Program-made: the position numbers and the translations under genes
Assembly: GCA_017515105.1 (NCBI GenBank)
Contig: JAFWHO010000001.1
Span: 1-64,000, forward strand
DNA length: 64,000 nt
Source of the DNA: Candidatus Saccharimonadota bacterium
Lineage (GTDB): Bacteria; Patescibacteriota; Saccharimonadia; Saccharimonadales; Saccharimonadaceae
Direction: 5' to 3'
Shown here: positions 16,158 to 23,703 of the stretch, in pieces
Position numbering within the stretch: position 1 is the first letter of the stretch
How the letters are laid out: every line of letters begins with the position of its first letter
The notes under the pieces: model-generated
Seen by the model: only the letters and a program-made list of their open reading frames with translations
Databases searched by the model: none
What the model was told of the DNA's origin: nothing

Positions 16158-17180
16158 ATGCAACAAGCCGAAACCAATGATTATTTCAAAATTCTAAGCG
16201 CCGATTTTCCGAATTGGCTACACGACTACATCAACACCAAAGAACTCCAAACCCAAAAATACATCAGCGTAACCTGTGGCACAATCTATTCAGACCTATT
16301 TAGCAGTCACACCTTTTATTCCAGCCTGGATCATTCTATCGCTGTAGCCCTCATCGTCTGGCACTTCACCCATGACAAAAAGCAAACCCTCTCCGGGCTC
16401 TTCCACGACATTTCAACGCCTGCCTTCAAACATTGCGTAGACTTCCTAAATGGTGACTGGGAGAAACAAGAATCTACCGAAGGCCTAACCACTGAATTTA
16501 TCCAAAGATCCAAAGACGTAAACAAACTTCTACAAAAAGACGACATCAAGATCGAAGAAATCAACGACTATCATATTTACCCCATCGCCGACAACAATTC
16601 ACCAAAACTCTCCGCAGACAGGCTAGAATACTCCTTATCAAACGCCTACTATATCCACAAATTATTGACTTTAGATGAAATCAAGGAAATTTATAACGAT
16701 ATTGAAATCGAAAAAAATGAATCTGACGAAATCGAACTCGGCTTTAAAACCAAATCCATCGCCAGAAAATTTGTCAAAGTTACCAACATTATGTCGGTTT
16801 ATTACCGCAACGACCAAGACAGGTTTTCGATGCAATTCATTGCCGACATTTTGAGAAGACTAAAAGACGAAGGGGAAATCGCAATCGAAGATCTTTACGA
16901 CATGAAAGAATCCGAAATCATCAAAATCATCGAGAACTCCAGATATGAAGACATTTTCAATACTTGGCGAAAAGCCAAGAAAGTCCACACCTCAAAAGAA
17001 AAACCCAAAAATGTCTACTACGTTCACCAAAAAACTAAAATCAGATACATCGACCCACTCTGCAAAGGCGAACGCATGTCCAAAATCTGCAAGATTGCCA
17101 AAAAATCGATCGACAAAAACCTCTCTTACAGCATGGACAATTACGTTTACCTAGATTTTGATTTCCCTAAAACCAAATAG
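16158..17180 (+). CDS. HD domain phosphohydrolase (dGTPase/SAMHD1-like)
   Basis: H59 (SSLDHSIAVAL), the HD pair H83-D84 (GLFHDISTPAFKH) and D154 (LSADRLEYS) occur in the order and context of dNTP triphosphohydrolases and related HD enzymes. The family hydrolyses dNTPs or other phosphate esters in the cytoplasm. At 340 aa it is shorter than classical dGTPases. A nucleotide-pool function would fit a nucleotide-scavenging organism, but the substrate is not shown. TATAAT lies 6 nt before the ATG within an extended -10 (TGC TATAAT), so the message should be leaderless. Confidence 0.82.
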   Translation: MQQAETNDYFKILSADFPNWLHDYINTKELQTQKYISVTCGTIYSDLFSSHTFYSSLDHSIAVALIVWHFTHDKKQTLSGLFHDISTPAFKHCVDFLNGDWEKQESTEGLTTEFIQRSKDVNKLLQKDDIKIEEINDYHIYPIADNNSPKLSADRLEYSLSNAYYIHKLLTLDEIKEIYNDIEIEKNESDEIELGFKTKSIARKFVKVTNIMSVYYRNDQDRFSMQFIADILRRLKDEGEIAIEDLYDMKESEIIKIIENSRYEDIFNTWRKAKKVHTSKEKPKNVYYVHQKTKIRYIDPLCKGERMSKICKIAKKSIDKNLSYSMDNYVYLDFDFPKTK

Positions 17181-17185
17181 AGCAA

Positions 17186-17758
17186 TTACTGTTGCTTTTG
17201 TTCGGCAAGCCACTTTTGCAAAACAGCAAGCTGGTCAATATCCTTCTGTTGCTCTTCTGGCGATAATTCAGCAAAAACACATGCCAACTTTGGATCACCG
17301 TATTCTGGATCCTTCACCCATTCATTGCGAGAAATCCAGTTTTCATGAATAAGATCACCATACTCAGCCCTCGCTTTTTCATCATTCAAATCCAAAGCCA
17401 TTAAAGCTTCTGCCCCGCGCTCGTCCATAAGACCAATCAAAAACTCTGCACCGCCGCGGTTCTGTTCCTTCCAATACTCAGAATATTCATTGTATGGCTG
17501 GTTGGCAATATCGATCACAGCCTCATGAGCCGCTAATTCCGAATATCCTTCCGCCATCAAATCTTCCGGGGACTTACCTTTCAAGTCCTTTTCACCATTC
17601 ACACCACGCCAAGCCGGCTCAAAAGTACCATCTTCGCGCTTCGGATAGTTCTTCTCAGCATAATCCCTAGCCAAAGGAATCGCCAAGGATTCCACACGTG
17701 GGTCTAATTCTTTCTCTTGATTTTCACCGACATCATTCGATAACGTCTCTCCACTCAT
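17186..17758 (-). CDS. Hypothetical acidic cytoplasmic protein
   Basis: 190 aa, strongly acidic, no signal or membrane helix, ending in a Gln-rich tail (LAEQKQQ). I recognise no family. The start at 17758 has GGAGG 7-8 nt upstream and TATAAT boxes near 17800. Neighbours on the same strand are a small two-helix membrane protein and an HExxH protein, each with its own promoter, so no functional link can be claimed. Confidence 0.7.
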   Translation of the reverse strand: MSGETLSNDVGENQEKELDPRVESLAIPLARDYAEKNYPKREDGTFEPAWRGVNGEKDLKGKSPEDLMAEGYSELAAHEAVIDIANQPYNEYSEYWKEQNRGGAEFLIGLMDERGAEALMALDLNDEKARAEYGDLIHENWISRNEWVKDPEYGDPKLACVFAELSPEEQQKDIDQLAVLQKWLAEQKQQ

Positions 17759-17809
17759 TTTTTACCTCCAATCATTAATAATATTATATTTATATATTAT
17801 ACACCATAT

Positions 17810-18076
17810 TTATTTCTTAATTCTCTTTTCCCAAATTTTTCTCACAAGCCCAAGCGAAAGCGTAGAAAGAGTGAAACCAATTACCGGCACAAGCGAGGAA
17901 AGAAATATATTAGAACCCGCCTCAATCATAAAACAATAAATCACCACCACAATATAAGTCAAAACACAAATACAAAGTCTCCGCGTCCACGAAGTCTCCC
18001 ACTTTTTATCAAGCTCAACCCGCGCATTACGCTCTTTGATGCTTTTAATCTCGCTTTCGATCTTTTTACTATCCAT
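17810..18076 (-). CDS. Small two-helix membrane protein
   Basis: 88 aa with a charged N-terminal segment, the motif WETSWTRR, two membrane helices (about 33-51 and 58-78) and a basic C-terminus. Small proteins with this layout are common in Patescibacteria, but I cannot name a family. GGAG lies about 7 nt before the ATG, and TATAAT is about 25 nt upstream, so this message has a short leader. Confidence 0.7.
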   Translation of the reverse strand: MDSKKIESEIKSIKERNARVELDKKWETSWTRRLCICVLTYIVVVIYCFMIEAGSNIFLSSLVPVIGFTLSTLSLGLVRKIWEKRIKK

Positions 18077-18111
18077 ACTTATTCTCCATTTTTTACCCTA
18101 TCATTATATCA

Positions 18112-19779
18112 TTATCTATAAGGTATCACCTCATACGTCGAAGTTTCTGTCTCGATGTAATAGTTTTTCCATTTCCGATAAAGCCTCTTGATGTGCGAAG
18201 TATTACCACCATTCATATACCCAGGATCCACCAAATCTCCCACTCCAGTTTTTTCACCTACAGTAGACGACAAATAAACCCCGTGCCCTTCTTTTATTGG
18301 CGAGCTATCTCCGTAATGATTCATTAGTCGCCCACCCAAAATGGCACCAAGCGATACAGCAGAGCTATCTTCTTTTTTTCTCTTCATAAGCATAATCTTC
18401 GAGCCAAAACCTATTCTATATCTATTGATTATTTCCTCCGACGAAACATCTATCTCTTTTGGCTCTTCACCAGTTAGTTCAACCAAATAGTATCTAAGAT
18501 CGCCCTGATCATTACCGCCAAGCCGCACCAAAATATCATTTTTTACATTTCCAAGTCTATCCTTTTGCGGTCTAATAGCAATACCCGTTAGAGTTGGCGA
18601 CTCTTGATATCGCTCTTTCGATGTCGGATCGCCTTCTCTTAATAGTTTAATCCCTTCGTTAAGCTTCATCTTTTTTTCCAAAAATCCTGTTTTGGTCCTC
18701 GGCGGATTCCCCTCCACGATAACAGCCTTACCATTGTTATCTCGGTGGATTTCGACTTTAGTCATCCTTACAGCTTTCCCTTCAGCCAAACCGAGTATTT
18801 CCATATTCTGGTCAATATGCATCAACTCACCAATATGAGTTTTAACCTTCTCAGACGGCCCCACACCCAAATCCGAATTCTCAAAGAAATCATCGTAATG
18901 TTTTATTATATAATCAACCGCAAAATTGTCGGCAAATGCTTCCGAACTCATCTCGCGATACCCTTTTTTCATCCCATTTATCACTTCGTCACTATCATGC
19001 GGATTGATACCAAGCGCTTCCAACCTTCTAGCAAATGGGACGACCAACTCCAGATAATTATCAGCTGATACCTGACCAGGAATTGGTTGAGACATCATAT
19101 CTTTCAACCTATCTTCTCGTTCCCTAGCCAAAGCGACCGGCAAGGCTCGCACACCTTTACCCTTACCTTCCAGCCTATTAAGCTCTACCCCCAAATTGTT
19201 CTTTTGAAAATCAAACGCATGACCAAACTCGTGCAACATAATAAACGAGGTAATGAGCCGCTCATTTCTCATCATCTCTGATGGCTTAGCCCCAGTCTTC
19301 AAAGCAATCGTTTTCAGAACATATTCAAGACCAAAATTGTCTCCCTCTTTCATATTCTCAGGTTTTAAATAAGTTTCAGTGTTTGAAAAATTAAAATTCA
19401 TCGTTGGCAAAACCTGCCCATCGGCAAACGTCGAAGCACAACTATAATAAGCGTTCCCTTCTATATTTTTATCACACACCATGACATTTCTTAGCATTGG
19501 ATATTCCTGCATCAGATTTTTATAAATATCTGCCAAAAAAGGTTTATTCTTACTTTTAATCAAATTAAAATTTTCTTGGCTTCTATCATCCATGTAGTGT
19601 CTGATCGACTCTCCCGTGATATTAATTCTACGATCGATATTATCGTATTCATGGTAATTGTTCTTTGCTAAACCCTGGCCAAATTCCGGGACGTCCTTCA
19701 TGGCCTCCTGAAATCCATACGAGTCAGAAGAAGAGTTCTCCTGCTCTCCGGTCGGTTTTCCATCGAACGTTTCTTTCAT
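18112..19779 (-). CDS. Large HExxH protein, probable zinc metallopeptidase
   Basis: 555 aa. The zinc motif lies in MLHEFGHAFDFQ (HEFGH near residue 206), and EMSSEAFADNFAVDY about 90 residues later supplies a plausible third Glu ligand, as in gluzincins. The N-terminus is polar and lacks a signal peptide or membrane helix, so the protein appears cytoplasmic or exported by another route. The C-terminal 200 residues look beta-rich. TATAAT lies 6 nt before the ATG. The target is unknown. Confidence 0.72.
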   Translation of the reverse strand: MKETFDGKPTGEQENSSSDSYGFQEAMKDVPEFGQGLAKNNYHEYDNIDRRINITGESIRHYMDDRSQENFNLIKSKNKPFLADIYKNLMQEYPMLRNVMVCDKNIEGNAYYSCASTFADGQVLPTMNFNFSNTETYLKPENMKEGDNFGLEYVLKTIALKTGAKPSEMMRNERLITSFIMLHEFGHAFDFQKNNLGVELNRLEGKGKGVRALPVALAREREDRLKDMMSQPIPGQVSADNYLELVVPFARRLEALGINPHDSDEVINGMKKGYREMSSEAFADNFAVDYIIKHYDDFFENSDLGVGPSEKVKTHIGELMHIDQNMEILGLAEGKAVRMTKVEIHRDNNGKAVIVEGNPPRTKTGFLEKKMKLNEGIKLLREGDPTSKERYQESPTLTGIAIRPQKDRLGNVKNDILVRLGGNDQGDLRYYLVELTGEEPKEIDVSSEEIINRYRIGFGSKIMLMKRKKEDSSAVSLGAILGGRLMNHYGDSSPIKEGHGVYLSSTVGEKTGVGDLVDPGYMNGGNTSHIKRLYRKWKNYYIETETSTYEVIPYR

Positions 19780-19832
19780 ATCTCTATTATAGCATCTAAA
19801 AAATAGTTATTTTGCCATGCTATAATAAAAGC

Positions 19833-20375
19833 ATGAACGGTAATGACAAATCAAGAAAAACCAGAAATCTTGCATGGGCAATTTGCATGGCCAGTTTCCT
19901 TACGACCATCATATCTTCAATCATCATGCAAACGAGCTGGTACCCTGACCAAACCCTTCAGGGTTGGCCGATGATCATCTCTACCCTCGTCTGCCTTTGT
20001 TCATTTATTGTCGCCGTCAACCAAACCATTAAATATTCAAAGCTATCAAACACTTTGTCAACAAAATCACAAGCAAAAGCTCTACCAAAAAACAGCCCCG
20101 CCAATGCGGTAGTATCCTTAGTTTGCGCCATCATCCCACTCGTTCTATATTTTGCCACCTCCATATTATCCATAATCGCCTCCCAATCTGGGTGGCATCT
20201 AGCCTATCTCGCCTTCTACTACATGACCATCGGTGTCCCGCTTTTTCTCGTATGGCTAATCTGCGGAATCTTTGGCCTCAAATCCAAAAAACGAAAAATC
20301 GCAATCATCAGCCTAATCATCAAACCCGTCGGCCTCCTCATCCTTACCCCATTGATAGTAGTCTTTTCGCGATAG
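19833..20375 (+). CDS. Multi-pass membrane protein of unknown function
   Basis: 180 aa with four or five predicted membrane helices and short polar loops; a central Lys-rich loop (KSQAKALPKNSPAN) divides two helical pairs. This resembles DUF4190-like small membrane proteins but no signature is clear. The start is set at 19833 because TATAAT (19821-19826) lies exactly 6 nt upstream within an extended -10, predicting a leaderless mRNA. It is divergent from the HExxH gene, with about 50 bp shared between the two promoters. Confidence 0.72.
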   Translation: MNGNDKSRKTRNLAWAICMASFLTTIISSIIMQTSWYPDQTLQGWPMIISTLVCLCSFIVAVNQTIKYSKLSNTLSTKSQAKALPKNSPANAVVSLVCAIIPLVLYFATSILSIIASQSGWHLAYLAFYYMTIGVPLFLVWLICGIFGLKSKKRKIAIISLIIKPVGLLILTPLIVVFSR

Positions 20376-20431
20376 CTCCCCATAAAAAACTACCACGTAA
20401 TTCATAGCATGGCCGAAAGGACAAAAAACGC

Positions 20432-21157
20432 TTAACTAAGCAGCTTGTTAATAAGTGACGCCACCGAAACCGCGACATCAAGATTCTTATCAAGCCCAGA
20501 AAGAACAGAACCCTTAATTGCATAACCATCAAAACCCCGAACCATATTATAATCGTTCAAACCGTCGCCAACAGTTATGACATCCTTAACTGGTAACTTT
20601 TTATCTTTTTGCAAAACTTTTATTGCATTACTTTTACCATATTTTTTAGGAATAATTTCTATAAATCCTCTATACCCAACAAGTTCCTTATGGCTAGCTG
20701 GCTGCGGAAACGCAGAAACCGGAAAAGCACTCTCCGTTTGTTTAGCAGCTTCTTCGAGCAAACCCAGATCCTTAAACCAAAGACGTAATTTCGTTACATC
20801 CTTTCTTTTATGAACCATACCCTCATAATCCGGAGTGTAATAAATAGGAACAGGTTCCTCAGGAAAACTCTTCGACAATTTCACAATCCCATCAACTACC
20901 TCTTGATCGAAATAAAAAGTATGTAAAATTTCACCAGAATCGGACAAGACAATCGACCCGCTATCAACGATGTAATAGTCGCATATCTCTTTAATCTTCG
21001 GAAGTCGTCGAGAAACCGAACTATAGCTACGGCCAGTCGTTATACAAAACTGATGCCCGGCCGCTCGCCACTTTTTTACAGCTTCAAAATTAGCACGAGT
21101 TTTTTCTTCGTCGTCCTTTAAATAAAAAGTCTTGTCAAAATCCGAAAACAAAATCAT
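20432..21157 (-). CDS. HAD superfamily hydrolase, Cof-like (IIB)
   Basis: Starts MILFSDFDKTFYL (DxD-type motif I, here DFD), then ITTGRSYSS (motif II), a Lys-containing region before VLQKDKKLPVKD (motif III area) and TVGDGLNDYNMVRG (motif IV). The cap insertion and 241-aa length fit Cof-type phosphatases acting on small phosphorylated metabolites. ATG at 21157 is chosen because TATAAT lies 6 nt upstream; six extra codons are open upstream. Confidence 0.87.
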   Translation of the reverse strand: MILFSDFDKTFYLKDDEEKTRANFEAVKKWRAAGHQFCITTGRSYSSVSRRLPKIKEICDYYIVDSGSIVLSDSGEILHTFYFDQEVVDGIVKLSKSFPEEPVPIYYTPDYEGMVHKRKDVTKLRLWFKDLGLLEEAAKQTESAFPVSAFPQPASHKELVGYRGFIEIIPKKYGKSNAIKVLQKDKKLPVKDVITVGDGLNDYNMVRGFDGYAIKGSVLSGLDKNLDVAVSVASLINKLLS

Positions 21158-21217
21158 GATCCCATTATATATCAAAAATCATTAGACAATCAATAAGCAC
21201 CAAAGCCCAACTTGGCC

Positions 21218-21460
21218 TTATTTCTTCTTTTTCCTCAACTTAATAATCGCAATAATAGCAACAAGCGCCCATACTACTTGAAGCGCAAACGAAAACCAAG
21301 CGTTGCGCGGAAAAAGCCCAATCGCTATTAGCAGCGCTGCAAAAAAGTTCATCAATTGATAAATCAATCCTGGCTTGATCTTTTTTGCCGACAACAACGC
21401 ATACGCCAAAACCACCATAATTGACCCAACCCAACCAAGAATATCAAATACCGACAACAT
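21218..21460 (-). CDS. CBU_0592-like three-helix membrane protein
   Basis: 80 aa with three membrane helices. GWVGSIMVVLAYALLSAKKI and YQLMNFFAALLIAIG match the repeating pattern of CBU_0592-like proteins (GwxGxxLxxxAYxLl ... yxxlNxxGAl). Function unknown. AAGGA lies about 7 nt before the ATG, and a TACAAT box lies about 30 nt upstream. Confidence 0.75.
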   Translation of the reverse strand: MLSVFDILGWVGSIMVVLAYALLSAKKIKPGLIYQLMNFFAALLIAIGLFPRNAWFSFALQVVWALVAIIAIIKLRKKKK

Positions 21461-21498
21461 AATAATTCCTTATTTAGCTTATGCCTATTGTACCATAT

Positions 21499-21723
21499 TT
21501 ATTTTTCCATATTGTCCCACTGATGCCTTCGAATAACCTCTTCGACACAACTATCATACAGCTCGTCTTCCTCAGACTCGTTTCTTTCTTTCACATAAGA
21601 TGCCGCGGAAAGAGATTTGGGACTTTTAAAAGTATACGCCGGGAGCTCCTCTTCCTCACTTTGTTCAACCGATATAACTTTCGTGATCTTCTCAAAACGA
21701 TTTCGGTCCTTATCAAAAGCCAT
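21499..21723 (-). CDS. Small acidic hypothetical protein
   Basis: 74 aa, rich in Glu, Asp and Ser, with no membrane segment. The open frame is complete and a GGGTG sequence lies 7 nt before the ATG, but no clear promoter is visible. It could be a genuine small protein or a fortuitous frame. No family recognised. Confidence 0.45.
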   Translation of the reverse strand: MAFDKDRNRFEKITKVISVEQSEEEELPAYTFKSPKSLSAASYVKERNESEEDELYDSCVEEVIRRHQWDNMEK

Positions 21724-21867
21724 ACAATCACCCGATATTTCATTTTGCGTATGGCACCACGCCGTTAATCATTTTTCAACCCCATACTATGATATAATAA
21801 TGTCTGTTACTACAGAAGTAGATAATTGTCAAACCAGAGAGTAAGTACATTGAAAGGAGGTGAGAAT

Positions 21868-22467
21868 ATGCGAACGGTCGACCTTTTCTTACGGAAAAGC
21901 CGAAATAATGACGAGTTTGCACGTATCGTTAGGGGGCGCAATCGTTCAGATGAAGACGCTGATTCCATCATAGCGAAGTGGCGTTCGTGCAAACACTTGT
22001 TCGTTAAGGTGCGCGAATCAGAGTATATCGGAGCATTTCATTCTTCGGACTGCGAAACCATTCCAGCAAGATATGAGTGCGTTCGGTGTGGTTTAACGAA
22101 TAGACTGATCGACGCAGAAGAAGTTCTCGATAGGCATGACTCAGGACACAGTATCCTGCCGGACAAAAAGAAAGCCGCCGACGAAACTACAGAATGGGAA
22201 CATCAGCGGCCCGAGGTATCGGACGAGAACCTCTTGAGTAAGGATTCGATCAAGACAGTTCACCCCGGGGTTCTCTTCAACGTTGCCGCCGAGCTTTGTC
22301 TTGCGCAAGAAATAAGGACAACAAGACAAAATATATTTGAAGTCATGAAAGAGCTTTGCGACATGGAAACCGATACAGAACGACTCAAGATTTCTACTGC
22401 AGTACACGCAAGCGCATTGGTTGAACGCTACAAAGAAAAGCATAAGCTATACGCCGATGAGGACTAA
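21868..22467 (+). CDS. Hypothetical protein with a possible zinc finger
   Basis: 199 aa. A possible zinc site comprises a His and Cys in FHSSDCETI followed by the CxxC of YECVRCGLTN (about residues 57-75). The rest is polar and helical. I recognise no family. The start at 21868 has one of the strongest Shine-Dalgarno sequences in the window (AAAGGAGGTGAG), a long leader after TATAAT at 21793-21798 and a perfect terminator. This contrasts with its leaderless neighbours and may indicate different expression or origin. Confidence 0.75.
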   Translation: MRTVDLFLRKSRNNDEFARIVRGRNRSDEDADSIIAKWRSCKHLFVKVRESEYIGAFHSSDCETIPARYECVRCGLTNRLIDAEEVLDRHDSGHSILPDKKKAADETTEWEHQRPEVSDENLLSKDSIKTVHPGVLFNVAAELCLAQEIRTTRQNIFEVMKELCDMETDTERLKISTAVHASALVERYKEKHKLYADED

Positions 22468-22482
22468 TATATCCACCTGCTT

Positions 22483-22509
22483 AAAACCGAGCCAATGGCT
22501 CGGTTTTTT
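22483..22509 (+). terminator. Terminator of the zinc-finger-like gene
   Basis: AAAACCGAGCC (22483-22493) and GGCTCGGTTTT (22497-22507) form an 11-bp stem with a 3-nt loop, continuing into a T-run. Confidence 0.92.
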
Positions 22510-22641
22510 ACGAAAAAAAAGAAGAGCCTGACCACAAATCTTTCGAATTATATTCAAGCAGTAAACTCTGCAAATTTTGTAATTTCATTTACATCATTGC
22601 ATGTTAAATTATGATATAATTACAGATGAGAATTAAACGAA

Positions 22642-22691
22642 AGGTTGGTTTTGAATTTAAAGATCGGAATCTTGAATTTCTAAACCAACCT
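22642..22691 (+). repeat. Palindromic copy 1 of the ychF start region
   Basis: A 50-nt palindrome: 20 of 23 pairs match around a CGGA loop. Its left arm and loop repeat the ychF start sequence (25287-25312), while its right arm is the reverse complement of it. A TATAAT box (22615-22620) lies just upstream, as it does before ychF. The small ORF through it (22626-22817) is not counted as a gene. From here to the Nudix gene at 22874 there is only a terminator. Confidence 0.8.
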
Positions 22692-22761
22692 ACTTCTTTC
22701 ATCCCATTTTCAGTTATAATCCACCTGCCAAAACCAAATTGGAAGAACATAACAATAAAAA

Positions 22762-22799
22762 AAGATAGGACTCACCTATTCCGAGGCAAGTCCTATCTT
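22762..22799 (-). terminator. Terminator after the Nudix gene
   Basis: AAGATAGGACT and AGTCCTATCTT (22762-22772, 22789-22799) form a perfect 11-bp stem with a 16-nt loop. The minus strand continues into seven T residues, so it ends the Nudix message at 22874. Confidence 0.85.
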
Positions 22800-22873
22800 A
22801 ATAATCTAATTATATAATAAAAGTATTGAAGTTCTTGCAGGGCATAACATACGCCGAACACGAGAATCTATTT

Positions 22874-23371
22874 TTATACTATAATTTGCTGAAAAGCCCT
22901 AGTCTCATTATATTTTTTGTAAGAACTCAAAATCAAAGATGCATTATTGGTTAAAGCTATGCTCTTGACATCCTTCAAATCAAACCATCTTTTTTCTAAA
23001 ATTTCATCCGAGTCTGATAAATCTTGTTCTAAAAATTTTTCACACAAAAAAACTAGCGTGAAGGGCCTAGTTCTATCTCCGTTCGGATATTCATATTTAT
23101 AATTCGGTCCAGAAATAGTTGCAAATGGGATTAAATCTGCTTCTTCAGCTATTAGCCCTGCCTCCTCTTGCATCTCTGTCTTTATTGCACTTTGCCAGCT
23201 ATCATTTATCTCAACATGTCCAGCTGGCAAAGTCCACGCATTAAAATCTTTATTGTAAACCAAACACACTCGTCCATCTTTCACGGCTATCACATCTACG
23301 GTAGCAGTAATTAACTCATCATGCCCAATTTTTTGGCGTATTTTCCATACATAACTTCCTACATAACTCAT
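22874..23371 (-). CDS. Nudix hydrolase (MutT-like), altered Nudix box
   Basis: 165 aa. The Nudix region reads AGHVEINDSW, then TEMQEEAGL, so the EExGL end is intact but the first Glu is Asp and the usual Arg of REUxEE is Thr. WTLPAGHVE and LIPFATISGPNYKYEY are typical flanking elements. The enzyme would cleave a nucleoside-diphosphate-linked substrate. TATAAT lies 7 nt before the ATG. It sits between two ychF-like repeats and points away from ychF, which suggests it arrived as accessory cargo. Confidence 0.82.
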   Translation of the reverse strand: MSYVGSYVWKIRQKIGHDELITATVDVIAVKDGRVCLVYNKDFNAWTLPAGHVEINDSWQSAIKTEMQEEAGLIAEEADLIPFATISGPNYKYEYPNGDRTRPFTLVFLCEKFLEQDLSDSDEILEKRWFDLKDVKSIALTNNASLILSSYKKYNETRAFQQIIV

Positions 23372-23427
23372 ATCCAATATTATACATCAAAATATGTTAT
23401 AACTATACTCATAATAACAGATATCAC

Positions 23428-23477
23428 AGGTTGGTTTTGAGTTTAAAGATCGGAATCTTGAGTTTTTAAACCAACCT
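23428..23477 (+). repeat. Palindromic copy 2 of the ychF start region
   Basis: A 50-nt palindrome differing from copy 1 at only three positions. Each difference changes a Watson-Crick pair to a G-U wobble when the plus strand is read as RNA. The promoter and leader upstream (23391-23427) also match those of ychF (25251-25286), with a TGT-TATAAC extended -10. Confidence 0.85.
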
Positions 23478-23703
23478 GATTTTTGTTTTGTTTTCGTTTA
23501 AGCTCATTTTCTTGCATAAGTTGATCATATATTGTTTGATTAAATCCTGATGGAGTATTCGATAAGTGAACTATGTATTCCATAGTATATGTGCCATCTG
23601 AATTATGCCTTCTCTCGGGTCTAGCTGCAGGATCAGGGTTTTTAAAGTCAGCTATGTTTTCTTCAGGTGATTGATTAAAAATTTGGGATTGAGCCGGTTC
23701 CTA
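23443..23703 (-). other. In-frame continuation of the repeat-containing gene beyond an amber codon
   Basis: After the TAG at 23703-23701 the same frame stays open for 85 codons to a TAA at 23445-23443, which lies inside palindrome copy 2. The predicted extension has protein-like content, including TYTMEYIVHLSNTPSGF and a charged helix (YDQLMQENELKRKQNKNQ). The region has no other gene. Either the gene carries a recent nonsense mutation, or the TAG is read through, or the extension is a decaying remnant. Confidence 0.7.

Noticed and set aside
22626-22817. 63-codon plus-strand ORF with TATAAT 5 nt before its ATG
   Set aside because: It runs through palindrome copy 1, and the resemblance of its start to ychF comes from the duplicated region. 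The sequence after the palindrome is not protein-like.
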